Part shown: piece by piece, positions 1 to 8,812 of the stretch
Numbering within the stretch: the first letter of the stretch is position 1
How the letters are laid out: every line of letters starts with the position of its first letter
Source: CAYPGT01 sp964512985
GTDB taxonomy: Bacteria > Cyanobacteriota > Vampirovibrionia > LMEP-6097
Assembly: GCA_964512985.1 (NCBI GenBank)
Contig: CAZELI010000001.1
Span: forward strand, 1-64,000
Reading direction: 5' to 3'
Length of the DNA stretch: 64,000 nt
Program-made: the position numbers and the translations under genes
The notes under the pieces: model-generated
Databases searched by the model: none
Told to the model about the DNA's origin: nothing
The model's input: only the letters and a program-made list of their open reading frames with translations

Positions 1-166
1 TTTGAAGACTATGACCACTTAAAAAAGTGTTGCGTTTGAAAGTTGATAAGGCTGATTGCGCTCATAGCTGGCAGATAATATCACAATTCTGACAGAATAT
101 CAATTTGGGTCATATGTCTTCATCTTGTGATACTTATTATGCTAAGATTGCCTAGTACTTAATATT
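1..166. other. Upstream region of rlmN, no gene seen
   Basis: No reading frame or RNA gene could be recognised here. A TATTAT at 135-140 could be a -10 box for rlmN, but no good -35 box is seen, so the promoter is uncertain. Confidence 0.3.
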
Positions 167-1237
167 ATGGCAACTCTAAGCACAACTAAAAAATCCCTTA
201 TTGGTATGGATCTGGCCGAGCTGGAAGAATACGTGGTGTCTTTGGGCTTAGAGAAATTTAGAGCGAAGCAAATCCATAAGTGGATATATTCTAAATGGCT
301 TAGAGATTATGAACAGATGACGGATCTTTCTAAGAAAGCCAAGGAAATTCTCTCTGAAGCGGCTAATTTACCCATAGGTTCTCTTAAACTTTTAGCTAGA
401 GAGATCAGTAAAGATGGTACTGAGAAATATTTATTTGAGACTGCAGCAGGGGACAAGATAGAGTCGGTATTAATGTACTTCGGTGATCTGGAAGAAGAAG
501 ATGGTCGCTATAGTGCGTGTATTAGTTCACAGGTGGGTTGCGCAGTAGCTTGTCCCTTCTGTGCCACTGGTGCATTGGGTTTCAAGAAGAATTTAACTGC
601 AGAAGAAATAATCGAGCAAATCTTATTCATGCAGAACCTGAATGGTCATCGCATTTCTAACGTGGTCTATATGGGTCAGGGAGAGCCTTTGAATAATTAT
701 GATGCGGTAATAGATTCTGTAGATCTAATGCGTAATCTTGTGGGTATTGGTGTAAGGCATATAACCATCTCTACTAGTGGTGTTGCGCCGAAGATAGAGA
801 AGCTTGCTGACGAAGACTTGCAAATTACGTTAGCGTTATCCTTGCATGATCCTATAGATGAAGGACGTGACTATCTAGTACCGATTAATAAGAAGTGGCC
901 AGTAGCAGAAGTGATACAAGCTATGAAGAATTACGTCGCTAAGACCAACAGACGAGTAACCATAGAATATGTGATGCTTGAAGATGTAAATGACTCTTTT
1001 GAGAAAGCTAAAGCTCTAGGTAATTTAGTTAAGGGCTTGCATTGTAATATAAACCTTATTCCGTATAATAAAACCGATGTTAATGATCCATTCACTAGAT
1101 CTAATCCGCGTAGAGTAGAAGAGTTTAGCCGAGTTTTAGAACAATATTGCGCTGGTAAGACTATTACTATACGTAAAGAACGCGGACATGATATCAACGC
1201 AGCCTGCGGGCAGCTTGCGGCTAAGACTTGTCCATAA
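167..1237 (+). CDS. rlmN: Dual-specificity 23S rRNA/tRNA (adenine-C2) methyltransferase RlmN
   Basis: Radical SAM enzyme that methylates C2 of an adenine in 23S rRNA and, in known members, of some tRNAs. The CxxxCxxC motif (CAVACPFC, Cys125, Cys129, Cys132) binds the 4Fe-4S cluster. Cys118 just upstream (ACISSQ) and Cys347 in the C-terminal AACGQL motif correspond to the catalytic cysteine pair of the family. The length of 356 aa is normal and the ATG is the only good start. It is the first gene of a plus-strand run leading to fliPQR, with 72 nt before the next gene, so co-transcription is possible but not shown. Confidence 0.97.
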   Translation: MATLSTTKKSLIGMDLAELEEYVVSLGLEKFRAKQIHKWIYSKWLRDYEQMTDLSKKAKEILSEAANLPIGSLKLLAREISKDGTEKYLFETAAGDKIESVLMYFGDLEEEDGRYSACISSQVGCAVACPFCATGALGFKKNLTAEEIIEQILFMQNLNGHRISNVVYMGQGEPLNNYDAVIDSVDLMRNLVGIGVRHITISTSGVAPKIEKLADEDLQITLALSLHDPIDEGRDYLVPINKKWPVAEVIQAMKNYVAKTNRRVTIEYVMLEDVNDSFEKAKALGNLVKGLHCNINLIPYNKTDVNDPFTRSNPRRVEEFSRVLEQYCAGKTITIRKERGHDINAACGQLAAKTCP

Positions 1238-1309
1238 ATCGCCTATAATTTCTGAACAAGTCTAAACTTGACTGGCCTTATATTAATATTAATGAGACAA
1301 TATTTCTGA

Positions 1310-3496
1310 GTGCCTAAATTAAAGGATAAATCACAAATAAAGTTTAGTTACCAGAAGTTTGCCGCTTCTACCCAGAATTTTTTTAAGAAGAAACAGTTTA
1401 AATATTTCCTTATTGCTTTAGCTAGCGTAATAGTTATTACAGCTGGCACTTTACTTTATTTAGAAATAAATGATAAGGGCAATTATCCGCAAGTGAGTGA
1501 ATTGCGTTACAAGGAACTCGATAAAGTTCTGCAAGAGGCGATTAAATATTCTAAAGAGAATCCAGTGAAGGCTATTCGTTTATTAGAGAGTTATGGTACT
1601 TTACCGAAGCTATTAGAGAATCGTAAGAATTATATTCTAAGTAGCTTATATCAAGATATAGATGAACCTGCGATGGCATTTATTAGATCCTATGATATTA
1701 GTTCTGATTACTTAACTCAATATACTCGCTATCATCGGGCACAGCTTGCTGGGAAGATTGGTTTAGAAGGTGTGGTAGTGCAGGATCTAGATTACTTGGT
1801 GAATAAATTTCCTAAGAACCCTAAGTACCTTTATGATCTAGCTAAATCATATTCGCGCCAGAGTCTTCTAGAAGATGCTAAGAAAACCTTTCTGAGTATA
1901 CAAGAATTATTTCCTAATTCAGAATACGCTCTGGGTGCTGATTACTACCTGGCTAATTTAACAGCTGATAAAGAAGAGAAATATTCTCGTCTTAAACATT
2001 ATTTACAAACCAGCCCTAAAGGGAATCTTGCATATTTGATTTCTGATCAGATCTTACGCTTAGATATAGAAGATCAGTCACAGTTCTCAGAACTCACTAA
2101 TTATATGGCTCTTAGTTACTACTATCAGGGTGATCATGAGAAGGCTCTGAAGTTCTTTAATACTGAGTTTGATAATGCTGATCTCTATCTTAAACCTTAT
2201 GCAGAAACTCTCGTAGAGCTTGGGCAGAATAAAGAAGCGAGAGATTTATTGTTGCATAAACTTCCTGAGGTGCATGATGCTAAGTTAGCTTCTGAGTTAC
2301 TTGATTTAATTCTTACTCTTACTCCTGAGCTTGCAGAAGTAGAATTACTTAATATGCTTAAGAATCAAATGCCAATTATTAAAGATCAGATCCTTTGGGA
2401 GATCGCTCGAGGAACTGAGTTCAAGGATGATTATAGAGCTGTATATCAAGAATTCCCTGAGAGTAATTATGCTGCTGAGAGTCTTGCGCAAGTATTTTGG
2501 CAAGAATATCAGCAAGACAACTATCGTAAGGCTATAGAGATTTATAAATATCATTGGGGTAAATATCCTCAAGCTAAGTCACATCCATTCGTAGCTTTCT
2601 GGGCTGCTAAAGCTTATATGCAGTTGAACGAAGAAAACGATGCGAAGGCTGCCTTCCAGAACCTAATCATTGACCACCCTCGGGATTACTATAGTTATAG
2701 AGCTAAGCAACTCATGGATGGTAATAGTAAGTGGTATAAGGTTCCGACTGCTAATCAATTCATTAGTATCCCAAATTGGGCTTGGCCAGAGGTTTATAAA
2801 CCTAATACGATTAAGGACATGTATGGTGCTGATATTCTAGAACTCTGTGATATTGGTGAATATCGTTTCATACTTGATCTGGAAGAATCAGGTGATATTA
2901 AGCTTGATAAAGATTTTAAGATGTGGCTCTATGCTAAAGACGAGGATTTCTATAAGGCTATTACTACAGCATACTCTTCTTTAAACTCTAATGCTGCTGT
3001 AAATTACGAAGATCTGAAGTTTCACTACGCTTATCCTTTGCCTTATGCAGACTTGATTGCAGATGCTGTAAGTGAGCATCTGAAGATTGACCCAATGCTT
3101 GCTCATGCCTTGATTAAACAAGAATCGCACTATGAGAGGGATATAGTAAGTAAGGTTGGTGCTGTTGGTTTAATGCAGTTGATGCCTTATACTGCACGTG
3201 CTTTGGCTACGTCGTTGAAGATGAGACCGCCAAGAGCGAAAGATTTAATGGAACCAGAAACTAATATACGTTTAGGAGTTATGTATATGGAGCAGGTCTT
3301 TGATAAATTCGATAATAATATGATCTATGCGATTGCATCATATAATGCTGGTCCTAACGCTGTAGAGAGTTGGGTGCGTAAGAATCCAGATGAAGATCCT
3401 GATATTTTTGTGGAGAATATTCCATATGATGAAACTAAAAACTATGTCAAAAAAGTTTTAAGTAATTTTTGGATTTATAAGCAGCTTTATAGCTAA
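1310..3496 (+). CDS. Membrane-anchored soluble-type lytic transglycosylase (SLT family)
   Basis: Murein lytic transglycosylase, cleaving the MurNAc-GlcNAc bond of peptidoglycan. Residues 30-52 form one transmembrane anchor, followed by about 530 residues of helical TPR-like repeats. The C-terminal SLT domain starts near residue 585 and carries the catalytic Glu605 in the motif KQESHY, then GAVGLMQLMP and ASYNAGP. Start is GTG, because the nearest upstream ATG frame closes at once. It lies 23 nt before fliP, which suggests a role in opening the wall for the export apparatus; that link is inference. Confidence 0.93.
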   Translation: MPKLKDKSQIKFSYQKFAASTQNFFKKKQFKYFLIALASVIVITAGTLLYLEINDKGNYPQVSELRYKELDKVLQEAIKYSKENPVKAIRLLESYGTLPKLLENRKNYILSSLYQDIDEPAMAFIRSYDISSDYLTQYTRYHRAQLAGKIGLEGVVVQDLDYLVNKFPKNPKYLYDLAKSYSRQSLLEDAKKTFLSIQELFPNSEYALGADYYLANLTADKEEKYSRLKHYLQTSPKGNLAYLISDQILRLDIEDQSQFSELTNYMALSYYYQGDHEKALKFFNTEFDNADLYLKPYAETLVELGQNKEARDLLLHKLPEVHDAKLASELLDLILTLTPELAEVELLNMLKNQMPIIKDQILWEIARGTEFKDDYRAVYQEFPESNYAAESLAQVFWQEYQQDNYRKAIEIYKYHWGKYPQAKSHPFVAFWAAKAYMQLNEENDAKAAFQNLIIDHPRDYYSYRAKQLMDGNSKWYKVPTANQFISIPNWAWPEVYKPNTIKDMYGADILELCDIGEYRFILDLEESGDIKLDKDFKMWLYAKDEDFYKAITTAYSSLNSNAAVNYEDLKFHYAYPLPYADLIADAVSEHLKIDPMLAHALIKQESHYERDIVSKVGAVGLMQLMPYTARALATSLKMRPPRAKDLMEPETNIRLGVMYMEQVFDKFDNNMIYAIASYNAGPNAVESWVRKNPDEDPDIFVENIPYDETKNYVKKVLSNFWIYKQLYS

Positions 3497-3519
3497 AAGG
3501 GTAGAATTTATAAGTAACC

Positions 3520-4173
3520 ATGGAGCCACTGACTAAATTATTACCAGACCTAGAACCAAGTTTACAGATAGTAGGGTTATTATTCTTATTAAGTTTTTTA
3601 CCGGTAATGGTTGTTACTATGACGCCATTTCTAAGGATTATTTTAGTCTTATCTCTGCTAAGACAAGCATTAGGTACTCAGAATGCACCACCAACTTTAG
3701 TATTAGTAGGTTTAAGCTTAGTGCTGACTGGATATGTTTTAGGTCCAGAACTTAATCGTATTAATACCGAAGCCTTAGTCCCTCTTGCTAATAATGAAAT
3801 CAAGTTGCCAACAGCCTTGGATCGAACTTATGACAATCTTTCGGGGCATATGCTTAGGAACGTTGATGTTAAAGATCTGAAGTTCTTCTACACCCTCAGT
3901 CGCGAACCCTTCCCGAAAAATATCGAAGATGTGAAAATTCGTGAATTGGGAACAGCTTATCTTCTTGGCGAATTGCGTAAAGCTTTTCAGATTGCATTTC
4001 TGGTATTTATACCTTTCTTAGTCATAGACTTGATCATAGCGAATATTTTACTAGCTTTAGGTATGATAATGTTATCGCCTACTATCGTATCCCTACCGTT
4101 TAAAATTATGATATTCGTAGCGATTGATGGTTGGGATTTAATTATAAAAGGACTCGCGCAGAGCTTTAATTAA
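3520..4173 (+). CDS. fliP: Flagellar export apparatus protein FliP
   Basis: Core membrane protein of the flagellar type III export gate, forming the FliP5Q4R1 complex. Hydrophobic segments lie near residues 16-38, 57-76, 155-176 and 180-205. Family signatures are visible: RQALGTQ near residue 48, and in the C-terminal half ELRKAFQIAF, then FIPFLVIDL and SLPFKIMIFV. At 217 aa it is slightly short, mostly at the N-terminus. fliQ begins 2 nt after its stop. An injectisome homologue (SctR) is possible, but the order and the YvyF-like genes elsewhere in the window favour flagella. Confidence 0.93.
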   Translation: MEPLTKLLPDLEPSLQIVGLLFLLSFLPVMVVTMTPFLRIILVLSLLRQALGTQNAPPTLVLVGLSLVLTGYVLGPELNRINTEALVPLANNEIKLPTALDRTYDNLSGHMLRNVDVKDLKFFYTLSREPFPKNIEDVKIRELGTAYLLGELRKAFQIAFLVFIPFLVIDLIIANILLALGMIMLSPTIVSLPFKIMIFVAIDGWDLIIKGLAQSFN

Positions 4174-4175
4174 TT

Positions 4176-4868
4176 ATGGATTGGATGCCACAAGCGATAA
4201 GAGAAGGAATTTTTACGATATTATTCATATCGGGTCCTCTGGTAATTTTGGCTGCAGCTTTAGGACTGGCTGTAGGAGTCTTGCAGGCGGCAACACAAGT
4301 TCAAGAGCAGACCTTAGGTTCAGCAGTTAAGGTTATAGGTTTATTTATTGCGTTGATTATATTTGGATTCTATATGTTCCAATATATGAGCAGGTATGCT
4401 ACAGATAGCATTAATAAAGCGTTTAAGCTAGTCCCTACTCTTACTGCTAAAGTTCTTCCAAGGCGTAATTTCTTAGAAGTTCCAGTGCAAGATACTCAGA
4501 AGGAGATACGCTTGCCGACCGCGACTGAAGGTTCTTCGGGTGGTTCGGGCGGAGCATCTAAGATTGCTGAATCTGTACACGAGCCTGAGGTAGAAGTCAT
4601 TAATGAGAATCTTAAGGCTAATAAGGGAATTGCCCCACCTCCATCACAAGTGAAGCCTATTCCTGATGTAGAGAAACTTAAAGCACAGAAATTAGCTGTA
4701 ACACCAGTGAAGACTCCAGCTAAGGTTGTACCAGCTGTGGTTAAGCCCGCTCCAGCTAAGGTTACACCAGCTGTAATTCCAGAAGAGCCTAAACCACCAG
4801 TAGTGAGAATACCAAGACCTGCGATAACAGGAAGACTGGATAAATTGAAAGAAGAAGTTCTGAGATAA
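4176..4868 (+). CDS. fliQ: FliQ export protein with long Pro/Lys-rich C-terminal tail
   Basis: Residues 1 to about 90 are a normal FliQ: two transmembrane helices with GPLVILAAALGL and the signature LQAATQVQEQTL. The family is usually about 90 aa, yet this protein is 230 aa. Residues 96-230 form a low-complexity tail with a Gly/Ser stretch near residue 113-121 and repeated blocks such as TPAKVVPAVVKPAP and AKVTPAVIP, ending in a charged segment. There is no frameshift, and the stop is followed after one base by the fliR ATG. The tail would probably be cytoplasmic; its function is unknown. Confidence 0.9.
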   Translation: MDWMPQAIREGIFTILFISGPLVILAAALGLAVGVLQAATQVQEQTLGSAVKVIGLFIALIIFGFYMFQYMSRYATDSINKAFKLVPTLTAKVLPRRNFLEVPVQDTQKEIRLPTATEGSSGGSGGASKIAESVHEPEVEVINENLKANKGIAPPPSQVKPIPDVEKLKAQKLAVTPVKTPAKVVPAVVKPAPAKVTPAVIPEEPKPPVVRIPRPAITGRLDKLKEEVLR

Positions 4869-4869
4869 A

Positions 4870-5643
4870 ATGGATTTGTTTGTTGATTTATTTCGGCATA
4901 ATCTTTTTGAGCAAATGGGAGCTGCTGTTATTGGATTAAGTCTGGTGATGGTGCGTATTTTAGCTTTCTTACATTTTGCTCCGATCTTTTCTCATAAGAG
5001 TGTTCCTGCTCATGTTCGTATTGGCTTGACCATATTATTAACAGCGATGCTTGCTGATAGAGCGTTTGCTACTCATGTACCTGAAGGAGGATTTTCATTA
5101 TTATTTGCGATCATGGTAAATTTCACCTTAGGTTTCATAATGGGCTTTATGTCTAATATTCTCTTTGTAATGGTTGTCGCTGGTGGTGAGATGATGGATG
5201 CAGCCATGGGCTTTTCTTCTGCTCAAATGTTTGATCCAAGTTTAGGTAGCCAAACTACTATTCTTGGTAGGTTCATGAGTATGCTGTCTGTTGTAGTGTT
5301 CTTCTATGTTGGAGGACCAGAGATGTTGCTTCAGGGCTTGAGTAATAGCTTCGAATCATTTTCTATATTTGATCCGAATATTAAACTCAATATACCGAAA
5401 ATAATACATTTAACAGGCGATATTATTCGTATGGGCTTTGTGATAGTTAGTCCAGTGGTTTTGACTATCCTCGTCACTGACTTAATTCTAGGATTGCTAT
5501 CTAGAGCTTCACCTCAGATTAATGCCTTCCAAATAAGTTTTACTATTAAGCCAGTTCTAGGAGTTCTTATTCTATTATTGATTCTGCCTATGTTCTTTAC
5601 TACAGTTGCTAATTTATTTAGCTCTGCATCAAGGTTGTATTAG
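4870..5643 (+). CDS. fliR: Flagellar export apparatus protein FliR
   Basis: Third core component of the export gate. It has about six hydrophobic segments across 257 aa, and FliR-type sequence such as PVVLTILVTDLILGLLSRASPQ is clear in the C-terminal half. It starts one base after the fliQ stop, so fliP-fliQ-fliR are surely one transcript. flhB and flhA do not follow in this window. The next gene begins 25 nt downstream and encodes an exported protein of unknown function. Confidence 0.93.
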   Translation: MDLFVDLFRHNLFEQMGAAVIGLSLVMVRILAFLHFAPIFSHKSVPAHVRIGLTILLTAMLADRAFATHVPEGGFSLLFAIMVNFTLGFIMGFMSNILFVMVVAGGEMMDAAMGFSSAQMFDPSLGSQTTILGRFMSMLSVVVFFYVGGPEMLLQGLSNSFESFSIFDPNIKLNIPKIIHLTGDIIRMGFVIVSPVVLTILVTDLILGLLSRASPQINAFQISFTIKPVLGVLILLLILPMFFTTVANLFSSASRLY

Positions 5644-5668
5644 ATTCCTTAATCACTTCTTAATCTAA

Positions 5669-6559
5669 ATGTCTATAATTACTATAGTGTTGCGATTGGG
5701 TTTGAATTTATTTATTATTTCTGTGCTACTTATGACTGGCGCAAGAAAGGCTCATGCTGCTTATCTAACAGAACCTAGTACTGCTGCGATATTGCTGGTA
5801 GGGCTTACAGGTGATGAGCTTGCCGATCATGAAAGAAAAGTTCTTACTAATAAACGTGTAATCGAAATTCCTTACTCTGATACTTGGCAAAAAACTATTG
5901 TTAGCACTCAAGCCAATGAAATAATTCTGAAACAGAATACTGGCTTCGTGGGACTTTATACTCCTGGGGGTTTCTTGGTGAGACCACTAGAAACTCAAGA
6001 AGGTAATCCATATTTTCAGAATACATCTGAAGCCCCAGCCACTCAGCGATTGGGACATACACTAGAATACAGTAGATATGGTTATTCAACTGGAGGACGT
6101 ATTGATCCTTATCAACCTAAGGCTGATTACTATGAACCTCGCGATAATATGCGCTTAGCTGCTGGCTACGGTTATAACACTCACATGGACCAACCACGAA
6201 CTACTAAGAGAACCGTTATAGGCGATCTTTTTAATTTTGTGCCGATAGATGTGGTGACGCCGTTTAATTATCCTGGAACTTTTGATCAGTTAGGTATTTC
6301 TTCTGCTTACACACTTGGAGCTTTACCTCATATTGGAGGTGCCATCGTAGCAACTCGTAGAGCTCAAGCTGATAAAGCGAACTATGATTATTATAAGCAG
6401 CAGTATCCACCCGACCATGCTGATGTTTCACCACAGTTTGATTATTATAATAGAGCAGAACCAAGTAACCCTATAACTACTAACCCTAATTTTATGCGTA
6501 TGGAAACCATGCCACAAGCTTTTCAGAGAGACTATCCTGGCTATGGTAGCGGACAGTAA
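5669..6559 (+). CDS. Exported protein of unknown function, Tyr/Pro/Asn-rich
   Basis: A signal peptide is clear: a hydrophobic core at residues 8-24 with likely cleavage after AHA at residue 30. The mature first half (about residues 35-115) is compact, with VGLTGDELADHERKVLTNKR and VGLYTPGGFLVRP. The second half is rich in Tyr, Pro, Asn and Arg with many YGY and PQ dipeptides and looks extended. I recognise no family. It follows fliR by 25 nt on the same strand and may be co-expressed. The stop abuts the stop of the convergent rnhA. Confidence 0.7.
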   Translation: MSIITIVLRLGLNLFIISVLLMTGARKAHAAYLTEPSTAAILLVGLTGDELADHERKVLTNKRVIEIPYSDTWQKTIVSTQANEIILKQNTGFVGLYTPGGFLVRPLETQEGNPYFQNTSEAPATQRLGHTLEYSRYGYSTGGRIDPYQPKADYYEPRDNMRLAAGYGYNTHMDQPRTTKRTVIGDLFNFVPIDVVTPFNYPGTFDQLGISSAYTLGALPHIGGAIVATRRAQADKANYDYYKQQYPPDHADVSPQFDYYNRAEPSNPITTNPNFMRMETMPQAFQRDYPGYGSGQ

Positions 6560-6943
6560 CTATAGTGCCAGATTTGCTAACTCATCTGCGCGTACATTCC
6601 TCTCCCTACGCACATGAGTGAATTTTATAGCCTTGAAATTGCTCAGTAATTTTTGTATTTGTTCATAGATAATTTTGATCTCGGGGTTTTTTACTTTATA
6701 TTCTTTGTTTAATTGTTTGATCATTAGCTCACTATCTGCCATGACTTGAATATGACTGTAACCTAGATGTATAGCTTTCTTGAGACCTTCAAGTAAGGCG
6801 GTATACTCGGCAATATTATTAGTGGCGATGCCGATGGCTTGAGATATAGTGGCGATCTCCTGATTACTTTCCAGAAATGATACACCGATAGAAGCTCTAC
6901 CAGGATTACCTTTGGAGGCACCATCTGTATAGATGGTTAGAAT
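6560..6943 (-). CDS. rnhA: Ribonuclease HI with no canonical start codon
   Basis: Cleaves RNA in RNA-DNA hybrids. Reading back from the stop gives a full domain: TDGASKGNPG (first catalytic Asp), IAEYTALLEGL (Glu), ADSELMIKQL (Asp) and NVRADELA (Asp), so all active-site residues are present. The frame runs back to a stop at 6974-6976 without any ATG, GTG or TTG before ILTIYTDG. An ATT at 6943-6941 lies 9 nt after AGGA (6956-6953), so an AUU start is possible. Alternatively, one base is missing after the ATG at 6951-6949: inserting an A there would give MTNILTIYTDG. It follows the HAD gene closely. Confidence 0.8.
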   Translation of the reverse strand: MLTIYTDGASKGNPGRASIGVSFLESNQEIATISQAIGIATNNIAEYTALLEGLKKAIHLGYSHIQVMADSELMIKQLNKEYKVKNPEIKIIYEQIQKLLSNFKAIKFTHVRRERNVRADELANLAL

Positions 6944-6954
6944 ATTGTCATTTC

Positions 6955-7743
6955 CTACGCTACCACTTTTTTTTTAGTGTTTGATATATGTTTGATATCA
7001 AGGTCTGCAATGGAATTTATTACCATGTCTGTTTGATTTTTTATAAACCCTAAATCCATTTCAGGAGAGGTAATGCCAGTGAGTACTAATATAGTCTTAG
7101 CTCCAGCAGCTTTAGCAATCTCTAAATCATGCGGCGAATCTGTGATCATAATAGTGTTCTCTGGTTTGACGCTAATACGCTTGCAGAGTTCGATATAAAG
7201 CTCGGTGGTTTTTATATTACCAGCTTGAATCGCTTCTATACTTTTATGGATCTGGAATTTCTCTAAACTTAACTTAGTGTTTTCTATTCCGTCAGAAGTA
7301 TAGACAGCTAGTTTAAAACCAGCTTGAGTGAGCTTCTGGATAGTGTCAATAGCTCCAGGAAAGCTTTCACTGAGTTCAATGACGCTTAATTCTTGCTCAG
7401 CTTCTGCTATAGCATCATCTATTGTTTTAAATGCCATTGACCAATTATAGTTAGGATTAGCCTCGTTTTGAATTATAAATAATGTTGTAGCCAGTGCTAG
7501 CCTTACGCTGCTAAGAGGCATAGAGCAGGGTCCGTATGGATCTATGGTTTCATCATCTTCATCTACTCCCATGGCGCGAATGCAAGCAATGCGGATTTTC
7601 TCTAGTGCTTCCGAAGTCTCAGCAGAAAGTTCTGCAATCTTCTGGGCTCTGTAAGCTATCACCCTTAGCCAAACCTTATGAAAATTATTAAAGACCCCGT
7701 CTTTATCTAATATTATTGCGTCGATATTGGAAAAGTTAGTCAT
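6955..7743 (-). CDS. HAD-superfamily hydrolase (phosphatase-like)
   Basis: Haloacid dehalogenase fold, probably a small-molecule phosphatase of the phosphoglycolate phosphatase type. Motif I is ILDKDGVFNN (Asp13 and Asp15), motif II is YTSDG and motif IV is ITDSPHDLE followed by AKAAG. A helical cap of about 120 residues lies between motifs I and II. I place the start at the ATG at 7743, since the longer frame to 7827 would add 28 odd residues and overlap the divergent tsaD start. Substrate is unknown. The stop codon overlaps the Shine-Dalgarno-like AGGA of rnhA. Confidence 0.85.
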   Translation of the reverse strand: MTNFSNIDAIILDKDGVFNNFHKVWLRVIAYRAQKIAELSAETSEALEKIRIACIRAMGVDEDDETIDPYGPCSMPLSSVRLALATTLFIIQNEANPNYNWSMAFKTIDDAIAEAEQELSVIELSESFPGAIDTIQKLTQAGFKLAVYTSDGIENTKLSLEKFQIHKSIEAIQAGNIKTTELYIELCKRISVKPENTIMITDSPHDLEIAKAAGAKTILVLTGITSPEMDLGFIKNQTDMVINSIADLDIKHISNTKKKVVA

Positions 7744-7810
7744 AAATAATAATATTATCACGGAAAGCTCACCACCCATATAGTTGTTTAGTATTATTAT
7801 CTCCAAGTAA

Positions 7811-8812
7811 ATGTTAGTCCTTGGCATAGAAACCAGTTGTGATGAGACCGCTATCGCTATAGTGGAAGATGGCCGTAAGGTTATAGCTAATCAAGTGTTA
7901 ACGCAAATTTTTAAGCATCAAGCTTGGGGAGGGGTCATTCCCGAAGTCGCTTCGCGTCTGCATCTTGAGTATATTAATGATTTATTGCTTGAAGCTTTAG
8001 AAGAAGCGAAGTTAAGCATGAACGATATAGATGTTATAGCAGTGACATCGGGACCAGGTCTGACTGGTTCATTGATGGTTGGTGCGAATGTCGCGAAGGT
8101 TTGTTCCTGGGTTCATAATAAACCTCTAATAGAGATCAATCATCTTTATGGTCATGTCTGTGCAAACTTCATTGATACAGATTTAGAACCGCCATTTATT
8201 TGTATGCTAGCAAGTGGTGGACATACTCAGGTAATAGAAATGAGTTCATATACTGATATGAAGATTATGGGTGAGACGATGGATGATGCTGCTGGTGAGG
8301 CTTTTGATAAAGTGGCTAGATTAATGGGATTGCCTTATCCTGGAGGACCAGAATTAGATCGACTAGCACAGCAAGCTGATTATTCTAAGATTAGTGAATA
8401 TCGCTTTCCTGTCTCTCGCGTTCCTGGATTGGATTTTAGTTTTTCTGGAATCAAGACAGCGGTATTAAGGTTAAAAGAGAAGCTTGGTGAAGATATTTGG
8501 CAACGGGATAAAACTCAGATAGCAAGCGCGTTTCAAGAAACTATTGCTAAAACATTCTTGCTCAGAATAGAACAAGCGATAGAGTTAACAGGAATTAAGC
8601 GTGTAGTATTGGCTGGTGGTGTCTCTGCTAATAGTGCAGTGCGCAGGGCTTTCAAGGAAAAGTTTATTGCGCCAGAATATGAATTAGTTATTCCTTCATT
8701 GAAGTACTGTACTGATAATGCTGCGATGATAGCGAGTGCAGGATATTTTCAAGCCAGAGTTTCAGACTTATCGATCAAGGATTATGAGTTTGAAGTTTAT
8801 TCTCGAGTATAG
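7811..8812 (+). CDS. tsaD: tRNA N6-adenosine threonylcarbamoyltransferase TsaD
   Basis: Transfers the threonylcarbamoyl group to A37 of ANN-reading tRNAs, working with TsaB, TsaE and TsaC. The N-terminus LGIETSCDET is typical, His111 and His115 (HLYGH) are the metal ligands, and the nucleotide-binding region includes ASGGHTQ and AGGVSANS with CTDNAAMIA near the C-terminus. 333 aa is the usual length. tsaE is about 18 kb away in this window. The 3' end overlaps the convergent methyltransferase gene by 38 bp. Confidence 0.97.
   Translation: MLVLGIETSCDETAIAIVEDGRKVIANQVLTQIFKHQAWGGVIPEVASRLHLEYINDLLLEALEEAKLSMNDIDVIAVTSGPGLTGSLMVGANVAKVCSWVHNKPLIEINHLYGHVCANFIDTDLEPPFICMLASGGHTQVIEMSSYTDMKIMGETMDDAAGEAFDKVARLMGLPYPGGPELDRLAQQADYSKISEYRFPVSRVPGLDFSFSGIKTAVLRLKEKLGEDIWQRDKTQIASAFQETIAKTFLLRIEQAIELTGIKRVVLAGGVSANSAVRRAFKEKFIAPEYELVIPSLKYCTDNAAMIASAGYFQARVSDLSIKDYEFEVYSRV

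Noticed and set aside
3520..5643. fliPQR considered as an injectisome type III secretion system
   Set aside because: No secretin, needle or ATPase genes nearby; sequence signatures fit Fli proteins and YvyF-like genes occur in the window. Cannot be fully excluded.
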